DNA from: Halococcaceae archaeon
GTDB taxonomy: Archaea; Halobacteriota; Halobacteria; Halobacteriales; Halalkalicoccaceae
Assembly (NCBI GenBank): GCA_007129135.1
Contig: SKWB01000316.1
Coordinates: 1-5,848 of the forward strand
Reading direction: 5' to 3'
DNA length: 5,848 bases
Under the pieces are notes generated by a model. The model ran no database searches and had not been told where the DNA came from. It saw only the letters and a list, made by a program, of their open reading frames with translations. This document shows positions 1 to 5,018 of the stretch, one piece after another (position 1 is the first letter of the stretch; every line of letters begins with the position of its first letter). Both the position numbers and the translations under genes were made by a program.

Positions 1-1412
1 AGCGGCCGCTCGATCGGGTTGATGAAGATCGTGTAGTCGCCGCCGGAGATCTGGAGCGACCGGAAGAAGTTCTCCTCGGCGATCGGCCCGAGGACGATCC
101 CCAGCACGAACGCGATCACCGAGTAGTTGTACTTCACCATGTAGTACCCGAGGATACCCAGCGCGATGACCGCCCCCACGTCGAACCAGTTGCGGTTGAG
201 CGTGAACGCGCCGGCGTACGAGAGCACGATCACCATCGGGATGATGACGTTCGTGTCGAGTTCGGTGATCTTGCTCGCGTACGGGATCACCGAGATGCCG
301 ACCGCGAGGATGATGAAGTTCCCGAGGAACACCGACATGAACAGCGCGTAGGTGATCTGGAGCTGTTCGTCGAAGAGCACCGGCCCCGGCTGGAGGCCGT
401 GCATCAGGATCCCCCCGAGGAGGACGGCGGTGCTCCCGCTGCCGGGGATGCCGAACGAGAGCGTCGGGATCAGCGAGCCGCTGACCGTCGGGTTGTTGGC
501 GGCTTCGGGTGCGATCACACCGCGCGGGTCCCCCTGGCCGAACCGGCCGTCCTTCGCCGACGACCGGGCCTCCTCGGCGTAGGCGACGAACGTCGAGGTC
601 GTCGCACCGGAGCCGGGGACCATCCCGATCCCCATCCCGATGAGACCCGACTTGAGCGTGGTCTTCGGGTACTTGAAGACGGTCCTGACCCCGTCGCGGA
701 TGCTCCCCGCGATGGCGATGTCCTCGCCGGCGATCTGCTTCTGCGCGGCGAGTTTCATCATCTCCGCGAACGCGAACATGCCGATCAGCGCCGCGACGAA
801 GTCGATCCCGTCGTAGAGGCCGAACTGTCCGAACGTGTAACGCGGGCGCGCGGTCAGGATCGCGGTCCCGATCGTCGAGATCATGAACCCGAGCGCGCCG
901 GCGACCAGCCCCTTCACCATCGACCCCTGGGTGACGATCGTGATGAGCGAGATGCCCAACACCGCCAGCAGGAAGTACTCGACCGATCCGAACGCGAGGA
1001 CGACCTCGATCAGCACCGGTGAGAGCAGGATCAACGCGATCGCCGCGAGGAAGCCGTTGAGCGCCGATGCGGTCGAGGCGATCGCGAGCGCGTTCTTCGC
1101 CAGCCCCTGTTGTGCCATCGGGTAGCCGTCGAGCGTCGTCGCGGCCGCCGACTCGGTCCCCGGGGCGTTGATCAGGATCGCGGCGATCGACCCGCCGTAC
1201 ATCGACCCCGCGTAGATGGCGGTCAGAAGGATGATCGCCGATGTCGCGTCCATCGGAAGCGTCAACGGCAGCACGATCGCCATCCCGACCGGCGAACCGA
1301 TCCCCGGGAGCGCCCCGAGGACGATGCCGAGCAGGATGCCGAGGGCCATGAAGCCGATCACCGGCCAGCTCAGCGCGATCGAGACGCCCTCGAAGAACGC
1401 GTCGACCGCCAT
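1..1412 (-). CDS. tctA: TctA, large membrane subunit of a TTT-family organic-acid transporter (C-terminus cut by window edge)
   Basis: This is the large polytopic transport subunit of a tripartite tricarboxylate transporter, which carries carboxylates across the cytoplasmic membrane using an ion gradient together with TctB and TctC. The frame is open for 470 codons from an ATG at 1412 to the left edge; family members are about 500 residues, so roughly 30 are missing. Family signatures are visible: GALPGIG (33-39), an IYAGSMYGGSIAAILINAPGT block (66-86), DGYPMA (95-100), MVPGSG (264-269), APEAANNPTVSG (301-312), LIPTLSFGIPGSGS (314-327) and LQPGPVLF (340-347). The two glycine-rich blocks reflect the internal pseudo-repeat of TctA. 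The start codon directly abuts the tctB stop (TAG|ATG), and a GGTGGTGGT run at 1427-1419 inside tctB could act as a Shine-Dalgarno-like sequence, so translational coupling is likely. The family assignment is firm; the substrate is unknown. Confidence 0.96.
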   Translation of the reverse strand, partial: MAVDAFFEGVSIALSWPVIGFMALGILLGIVLGALPGIGSPVGMAIVLPLTLPMDATSAIILLTAIYAGSMYGGSIAAILINAPGTESAAATTLDGYPMAQQGLAKNALAIASTASALNGFLAAIALILLSPVLIEVVLAFGSVEYFLLAVLGISLITIVTQGSMVKGLVAGALGFMISTIGTAILTARPRYTFGQFGLYDGIDFVAALIGMFAFAEMMKLAAQKQIAGEDIAIAGSIRDGVRTVFKYPKTTLKSGLIGMGIGMVPGSGATTSTFVAYAEEARSSAKDGRFGQGDPRGVIAPEAANNPTVSGSLIPTLSFGIPGSGSTAVLLGGILMHGLQPGPVLFDEQLQITYALFMSVFLGNFIILAVGISVIPYASKITELDTNVIIPMVIVLSYAGAFTLNRNWFDVGAVIALGILGYYMVKYNYSVIAFVLGIVLGPIAEENFFRSLQISGGDYTIFINPIERP

Positions 1413-2048
1413 CTACCGACCACCACCGAACTGCGTGGCGAGGTTCTCGATCAGGAGCGGGAGGAGCGGGCTGAAGTCGAAGATGGCGCCCCGGTCGAAC
1501 GGCATCCCGAGGAACTCGAGGAAGACCCAGAGGATCACCGCCGACAGTACCGCCAGGAAGACGCTCTTGATCGGGTTGATCTTGTACCAGAGGGTGAAGA
1601 ACAGGACGTAGACCGGTGCGGCGATCAGGAGTCCCGCGGCCCACCCGGCGAAGAAGAAGATCACCGCCGTCCCGACGGTGAACACCGTGTCGTCGAACTC
1701 GTAGCCGTAGTCCTTGCCGATCGACTCCTTCTCGTACTCCACCTCCGCCTCGTCCTCGGGCGAGTCCTCTTCCACGGTCTCTTCGATGTCCGAGGTGTCG
1801 GCGGTGATCGTCATCTCCTCGGCGACGAACGTCCGGATCGGCCCCGGGAGGTAGTTCCTGACGAGCAGGAGCGAGACACCGACGAGAACGGCCGCCGCGG
1901 TGAGCTGTGGGAACACCCGCGCGTCGTCGGGGTACTCCTGTACGATCGGCTCGACGAAGAACACGGCGCTCAGTACCAAAAGGAACACCAGCATCACGTG
2001 CTCGGCCGTGATCCCTTCTTTAAATTCTTTTAATTGTTCGGTTGACAT
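1413..2048 (-). CDS. tctB: TctB, small membrane subunit of the TTT transporter, with an enlarged acidic loop
   Basis: This 211-residue protein is the small, poorly conserved membrane subunit of the TTT transporter; its precise role in the family is not well defined. Hydrophobic segments lie at about 17-35, 46-64, 121-155 (long, possibly two helices or a re-entrant pair) and 162-182. Family hallmarks are the ARVFPQLTAAAVL stretch (43-55) leading into helix 2 and FLGMPFDRG (179-187) after the last helix, which corresponds to the LGvPLPRG ending of bacterial TctB. Between helices 2 and 3, residues about 73-120 form a very acidic loop, whereas bacterial TctB proteins are typically only about 150-160 residues long. 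The ATG at 2048 lies 29 nt downstream of tctC and has no convincing Shine-Dalgarno. Codons 4-11 are unusually AT-rich (TTA AAA GAA TTT AAA), unlike the rest of the gene. Position between tctC and tctA supports the call. Confidence 0.93.
   Translation of the reverse strand: MSTEQLKEFKEGITAEHVMLVFLLVLSAVFFVEPIVQEYPDDARVFPQLTAAAVLVGVSLLLVRNYLPGPIRTFVAEEMTITADTSDIEETVEEDSPEDEAEVEYEKESIGKDYGYEFDDTVFTVGTAVIFFFAGWAAGLLIAAPVYVLFFTLWYKINPIKSVFLAVLSAVILWVFLEFLGMPFDRGAIFDFSPLLPLLIENLATQFGGGR
2016..2036 (-). promoter_or_regulatory. AT-rich island at the tctB translation start, containing TTTAAA
   Basis: Only 3 of these 21 bases are G or C, in an otherwise strongly GC-rich region. It encodes TctB residues about 5-11, including a TTA leucine codon and AAA, TTT and GAA codons that are rare in haloarchaea. 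A palindromic TTTAAA sits at 2019-2024. Two readings are possible. It may keep the ribosome-binding region unstructured, which is useful for an internal cistron lacking a strong Shine-Dalgarno. Or it may be an internal TATA element that would start transcription near 1995. I favour the first reading. Confidence 0.4.
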
Positions 2049-2077
2049 AAATGGTACCTATCTTCACTGGAGGAGGG

Positions 2078-3202
2078 TCAGTCGTCCTCGTCCTCTAGGT
2101 CCTCGTCGTCGGGGTCGACGAGGTCGGTGACGTTGATCTCCTCTAGTTCGTCGAACGCGTCGTTCATGATCGCCTCGGTCTCCTCCGGTCCCTCGAAGAA
2201 GATCGGGTTGCCCGTCTCGTCGGACCACTCCTCGTAGCGTTCGTCCTCGGTGGCCACCTCGAACCGGGAGGCGAGTTCGTCGATGATGTGGTCCGGCGTG
2301 TCCGGCGGCGCGTAGTGGGCCCGGCTCACCCCGGCGATGAAGTCGACTTCGGGGTAGCCCTCGTCGGTCACCGACGGGATGTCGGGGTAGACGTCGGTCC
2401 CCTCGCTGAAGAACGTCACGACCGGGTAGATGCCGCCGGAGGAGACGTTCGGCTCGGTCCCCGCGTCGGTGCCGATCCCACAGGGGACCTCCCCGGAGGT
2501 GACCGCCTCGGCGATCGGCCCCGTCCCGGTGTACTGGACCTGTTCGGTCCAGTTCCAGTCGTACTCGTCGGCGAACTCGTCGACGTCCCGCATGATCGTC
2601 GTCATGATGTCCTGCGGGCTGCCCGGCTCCTGGACGCCGATCGTCTCCCACTCGCCGGAGTTGTGCATCTCGCGGACGTCGTCGAACGTCTCGACCTCGT
2701 CCTCGTAGTCCTCGTTGACCAGGAGACACCAGGTCGACCGGCCGATGGTCGCGATGCCCGTGAGGTCACGCTGGTCGAAGCCCGGGTCGTCGAGCAGCTG
2801 TGGCGTGACCTCCAGCGGGACCGCGCTCCCCGTGATCGTGTAGCCGTCGGGGTCCGCGCCGTGGACGTCGCCGAAGCCGTTGAGCCCGCCCCCGCCGGGG
2901 ACGTTGTCGATACGGATCTCGACGTCCATCGCGTCGATGAGCGACTCGATGATACCGCGGGCGTAGACGTCGGTGCCGCCACCTTCGTCGTACGGGATCA
3001 CGTACCGGATGTCGTCTTCCGGCTCCCAGTCCTCGTCACCGTCGTCGCCGTCGCCCGGTCCGTCGTCGGCGAGACAGCCAGCCATCGCCACGACCGACGT
3101 CGCGCCTGCCGCCTGGAGGAACCGCCGTCTCCCGAGAGCTCCGGTCGCCGCCGTGCTCGTTCGCTGTGCCCTGCCGCCGCGTTGTGTGTCTTCCCTTGCC
3201 AT
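2078..3202 (-). CDS. tctC: TctC (Bug-family) Tat-exported solute-binding lipoprotein of the TTT transporter
   Basis: This 374-residue protein is the extracytoplasmic binding protein that captures the carboxylate for TctAB. The N-terminus carries a twin-arginine motif RRRFLQ (25-30), a short hydrophobic stretch and a lipobox MAGC (40-43). It should therefore be exported folded by Tat and anchored through Cys43, as is usual in haloarchaea. An Asp/Glu/Gly linker (46-64) precedes the binding domain. Bug-family motifs follow: IPYDEGGGTDVYAR (69-82), NVPGGGGLNGF (100-110) and PDGY (118-121), matching the PyppGGgtDvlaR, nrpGagG and PDGYT blocks of the family. The protein ends in an acidic tail, roughly the last 13 residues. 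I chose ATG 3202 because it gives a compact Tat signal and has GGGGAG four bases upstream. The longest in-frame start (3343) lies upstream of the promoter. An ATG at 3286, close to the predicted transcript start, would add 28 residues and is a weaker alternative. Confidence 0.95.
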   Translation of the reverse strand: MAREDTQRGGRAQRTSTAATGALGRRRFLQAAGATSVVAMAGCLADDGPGDGDDGDEDWEPEDDIRYVIPYDEGGGTDVYARGIIESLIDAMDVEIRIDNVPGGGGLNGFGDVHGADPDGYTITGSAVPLEVTPQLLDDPGFDQRDLTGIATIGRSTWCLLVNEDYEDEVETFDDVREMHNSGEWETIGVQEPGSPQDIMTTIMRDVDEFADEYDWNWTEQVQYTGTGPIAEAVTSGEVPCGIGTDAGTEPNVSSGGIYPVVTFFSEGTDVYPDIPSVTDEGYPEVDFIAGVSRAHYAPPDTPDHIIDELASRFEVATEDERYEEWSDETGNPIFFEGPEETEAIMNDAFDELEEINVTDLVDPDDEDLEDEDD

Positions 3203-3206
3203 TGTT

Positions 3207-3212
3207 CTCCCC
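3207..3212 (-). promoter_or_regulatory. Shine-Dalgarno-like GGGGAG before tctC
   Basis: On the minus strand GGGGAG ends four bases before the ATG at 3202, and its GGAG matches the anti-Shine-Dalgarno core of archaeal 16S rRNA. The spacing is on the short side. A second AGGAG (3227-3223) lies 20 nt from the start, too far for usual use. The site supports ATG 3202 and a leadered tctC mRNA. Confidence 0.5.
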
Positions 3213-3234
3213 GTGTTGGGATCTCCTCTGCCCG

Positions 3235-3254
3235 ACCAGGCCGCGCGACCTGGC
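3235..3254 (-). repeat. Small hairpin in the tctC mRNA leader
   Basis: The minus-strand RNA CCAGGTC-GCGC-GGCCTGG (3253-3236) folds as a 7-bp stem including one G-U pair with a GCGC loop. One further G-U pair at 3254/3235 extends it. It lies between the predicted transcription start near 3282 and the start codon at 3202. It may affect translation or mRNA stability, or be incidental given the high GC content. Confidence 0.4.
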
Positions 3255-3257
3255 TGG

Positions 3258-3283
3258 TGATACCATACCTTGGGCTGATACCA
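3258..3283 (-). repeat. Two direct repeats TGGTATCA spanning the predicted tctC transcription start (candidate operator)
   Basis: TGGTATCA occurs at 3283-3276 and again at 3265-3258 on the minus strand, with starts 18 bp apart. A further GGTAT lies just before the second copy. With the TATA box centred near 3308, the transcription start is expected at about 3282, so the repeats cover and follow it. A protein bound there could block initiation or early elongation. No regulator gene is visible in the window, so the role is inferred. Confidence 0.4.
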
Positions 3284-3301
3284 CATGACGGTCTGGCGCC
3301 G

Positions 3302-3320
3302 ATATATATAATAGTTTTCT
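3302..3320 (-). promoter_or_regulatory. Archaeal promoter (BRE plus TATA box) of the tctCBA operon
   Basis: Reading the minus strand, AGAAAAC (3320-3314) followed by TATTATATATAT (3313-3302) looks like a purine-rich TFB-recognition element next to a TATA box. It stands out in the GC-rich surroundings. Transcription would begin about 26 nt downstream of the box centre, near 3282, giving a leader of about 80 nt before ATG 3202. It serves tctC and probably the whole transporter operon. Confidence 0.75.
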
Positions 3321-3323
3321 TCG

Positions 3324-3347
3324 CAGGTTCCGCGACCCGACAACCTG
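3324..3347. repeat. Inverted repeat CAGGTT-N12-AACCTG between the enolase-family gene and the tctC promoter
   Basis: The perfect 6-bp arms are at 3324-3329 and 3342-3347, separated by 12 bp. The element lies only a few bases upstream of the BRE/TATA of tctC, where haloarchaeal activators commonly bind. It also lies 20 nt downstream of the stop codon of the upstream gene, so a transcript hairpin for 3'-end formation is the alternative. No run of U residues follows directly, which argues against a strong terminator. Confidence 0.4.
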
Positions 3348-3367
3348 GCGACCGGTTCGGGGCGGAC

Positions 3368-4507
3368 TCACCGGTCTACACGATAGCGAGAGAGCACGTC
3401 CTCGTCGATCTCCACCCCGATCCCGGGTCGGTCCGGGATCTCGACGGTCGGCCCGTCGTTCTCGATCGGGCGCTGGGCGAGGTCGTCGCGGATCGGGTTC
3501 GGCGTCCGGTCGAACTCCAGCATCGGCTCGCCGGGCAGCGTCGCGAGCAGCTGGAGGCTCGCGGCCAGCGCGATCGCGCTCCCGAAGACGTGCGGGAGAC
3601 AGCCGACGTTCGCCGCGTCGGCGGCCGCCGCGACGCGACGCGCGGAGGTGAAGCCGCCGACGCTCGTCAGGTCGGGCTGGACGTAGCTCGTGGCGTTCGC
3701 GGAGAGCACTCGGTCGAACTCGTGGAGGAAGGCCCAGGACTCCCCGCCGGCGATCGGTGTCGGTCCCCGGTTGAGCGCCGCGTACCCCTCGACGTCCTCC
3801 GGCGGCAGCGGTTCCTCGAAGAAGTGGACGTCGAGGTCGGAGAGCGCCCGCGAGACACGGGTCGCGTCCGCCCGACCGTAGCCGTGGTTGGCGTCGGTCA
3901 TCAGGCGGCCCTCCGGGCCGACGGCCTCGCGGATCGCCCGGACGAGCGCGACGTCCTCCTCTATGCCCCACTCCGGGAAGTGGCGCGAGAGCCCGATCTT
4001 GTTCTTGAGCGCGGAGAAGCCCGCCGCGACGTGGCCCTCCGCCTCGCTCGCGACCGCCTCCTCTAGTTCCGCGAACGTCTCGACGTCGCTGAAGAAGCCC
4101 CCCGTCGCGTAGGCGCGAACCCCCTCGCGACGGCGGCCGCCCAGCAGCCGCGAGACGGACGTTCCGACCGACTTCCCGTAGAGGTCCCAGAGCGCCATGT
4201 CGACGCCGCTCACCACGCTCGCCGGGACGGAGGAGTGATACGAGGAGCGGAGCGCGAAGACGAGGTCCTCGTGGAGCCGCTCGACCGCGGTGGGCTCTTC
4301 GCCCTCGAGCCGGGGTGCGACGTACTCCTCGATCAGCTCCCGGTTCCCGGCGATCGGCCCCCAGCACTCGCCCCACCCCACGAGGCCGTCGTCGGTCTCG
4401 ATCCGGACGAGGCAGTACTCCCGGCTGTCGATCCACTTCTGTGCGTTCGCGAACCGGGTGTCGAGGTCGCGGTAGAGCGGGACCGCCTCGGTACGCTGGA
4501 TCACCAT
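3368..4507 (-). CDS. Enolase-superfamily (mandelate racemase subgroup) hydroxy-acid/sugar-diacid dehydratase or galactarolactone cycloisomerase-like enzyme
   Basis: This 379-residue cytoplasmic enzyme is expected to abstract the proton alpha to a carboxylate and stabilise the Mg2+-bound enediolate, leading to dehydration, lactone opening or epimerisation. The N-terminal capping domain (about 1-125) is followed by the barrel. All active-site signatures are present: K168-x-K170 in ALKNKIG, metal ligands D205 (TDANHGY), E231 (FFEEP) and E256 (AGGES), the His-Asp dyad D279 (QPD) and H306 (LPHVFGS), and E331 (MLEFD). The blocks RAYATGGF, DANHGYG, EEPLPPE and LEFDRTPNP recall, from memory and not from an alignment, D-galactarolactone cycloisomerase (Gci) of Agrobacterium. 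Tartrate, galactarate or other aldonate/aldarate dehydratases remain possible. The ATG at 4507 has no Shine-Dalgarno but lies 27 bp from a TATA-like TTTAGG, indicating a leaderless mRNA. The TTT operon downstream suggests that it acts on the imported acid. Confidence 0.9.
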   Translation of the reverse strand: MVIQRTEAVPLYRDLDTRFANAQKWIDSREYCLVRIETDDGLVGWGECWGPIAGNRELIEEYVAPRLEGEEPTAVERLHEDLVFALRSSYHSSVPASVVSGVDMALWDLYGKSVGTSVSRLLGGRRREGVRAYATGGFFSDVETFAELEEAVASEAEGHVAAGFSALKNKIGLSRHFPEWGIEEDVALVRAIREAVGPEGRLMTDANHGYGRADATRVSRALSDLDVHFFEEPLPPEDVEGYAALNRGPTPIAGGESWAFLHEFDRVLSANATSYVQPDLTSVGGFTSARRVAAAADAANVGCLPHVFGSAIALAASLQLLATLPGEPMLEFDRTPNPIRDDLAQRPIENDGPTVEIPDRPGIGVEIDEDVLSRYRVDR

Positions 4508-4530
4508 GACCGACCCGCGCGGGCCAGGGA

Positions 4531-4536
4531 CCTAAA
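4531..4536 (-). promoter_or_regulatory. TATA-like box of the enolase-family gene (leaderless)
   Basis: Minus-strand TTTAGG is centred about 27 bp before the A of ATG 4507, the spacing expected when transcription starts at the initiation codon. GGGG precedes it rather than a purine/A-rich BRE, so it may be a weak or activator-dependent promoter. Confidence 0.5.
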
Positions 4537-4554
4537 CCCCTCGCCCCCTCGGTC

Positions 4555-4568
4555 TATACCTTTATACC
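4555..4568 (+). repeat. Tandem TATACC repeats overlapping the stress-protein TATA box
   Basis: TATACC occurs at 4555-4560 and 4563-4568, offset by 8 bp, and the second copy includes part of the TATA box. ATACC motifs also recur in the tctC leader (3261-3269 and around 3279-3282). These could be binding sites for a common regulator or low-complexity promoter sequence. Confidence 0.3.
4561..4566 (+). promoter_or_regulatory. TATA box of the universal stress protein gene (leaderless)
   Basis: TTTATA is a consensus archaeal TATA box centred about 26-27 bp upstream of the A of ATG 4590. Transcription is therefore predicted to start at or next to the start codon, and no Shine-Dalgarno is seen in front of it. 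It is back-to-back with the promoter of the minus-strand enolase-family gene within an 82-bp gap (4508-4589). Confidence 0.75.
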
Positions 4569-4589
4569 GGACGCTCACCGATACGGGGT

Positions 4590-5018
4590 ATGCCGATCGT
4601 CGCAGCGGTCGATAGGAGCGAGCGTGCCGGACCGATCGTCGAGGAAGCCGCCAGACTCGGGACGGCGCTCGACCTCCCCGTCCACGTGGTCCACGTCCTC
4701 ACGAGGGAGGAGTTCGTCGGACTCGAACAGACGAGCGTCACCCAGTCGAACCGACCCGTCCCGATGGAGGACGTGATCGATGGCGCGACCCGCGTCGCAG
4801 AGCGCGCGATCGAGGAGGCAGGGGCCGAGGCCACCGCGGTCGGGCTGATGGGTGACCCGGCGGACGAGGTCGTCTCCTACGCCGAGGAACACGACGCGGA
4901 GTATCTCGTCATCGCTGGCCGGAAACGCTCGCCGGTCGGAAAGGCGCTGTTCGGCAGCGTCGTCCAGTCCGTACTGCTCGAGGCCACCTGTCCGGTCGTC
5001 TCGATCAGGGCCGATTAG
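4590..5018 (+). CDS. Universal stress protein (UspA domain), nucleotide-binding type
   Basis: This 142-residue single-domain protein has the UspA fold: an N-terminal strand with MPIVAAVDRS (1-10, acidic D8), a helix, a PVHVVHVL strand, and a C-terminal nucleotide-binding loop LVIAGRKRSPVGKALFGSVV followed by CPVVSI. The loop is a variant of the ATP-binding G-2x-G-9x-G(S/T) signature: the second glycine is Arg and the spacing to the final GS is one residue shorter. The variant resembles many haloarchaeal Usp proteins. Such proteins bind ATP or AMP and modulate other proteins; some bacterial ones are encoded with a transporter and regulate it (TeaD with the TeaABC ectoine transporter in Halomonas). 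It is the only plus-strand gene, between two catabolic genes. It runs convergently into the dehydrogenase gene, the two stop codons overlapping by two bases. Its partner is unknown. Confidence 0.93.
   Translation: MPIVAAVDRSERAGPIVEEAARLGTALDLPVHVVHVLTREEFVGLEQTSVTQSNRPVPMEDVIDGATRVAERAIEEAGAEATAVGLMGDPADEVVSYAEEHDAEYLVIAGRKRSPVGKALFGSVVQSVLLEATCPVVSIRAD

Noticed and set aside
1110..2033. A 307-codon plus-strand open frame rich in Arg, Asp and Glu
   Set aside because: It is a mirror of tctA and tctB, both of which match known families, and it shows no motif of its own.
3203..3343. The longer tctC reading frame starting at 3343
   Set aside because: The extension would begin upstream of the TATA box at 3302-3313 and would put 47 extra residues before a complete Tat signal. 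ATG 3202 fits the signal peptide and has an SD-like site.
2288..4066. A 592-codon open frame on the plus strand
   Set aside because: It is antisense to tctC and the enolase-family gene and crosses their intergenic promoter. Its product is low-complexity Arg/Asp/Val/Gly, typical of the antisense frame of GC-rich haloarchaeal genes, with no recognisable domain.
3036..4436. A 466-codon minus-strand open frame
   Set aside because: It lies out of frame within the enolase-family gene and tctC and yields an Arg-rich sequence without domains.
4581..4591. Small palindrome ATAC-GGG-GTAT over the stress-protein start codon
   Set aside because: The 4-bp arms are too short to be distinguished from chance, and in a leaderless mRNA most of the element would not be transcribed.
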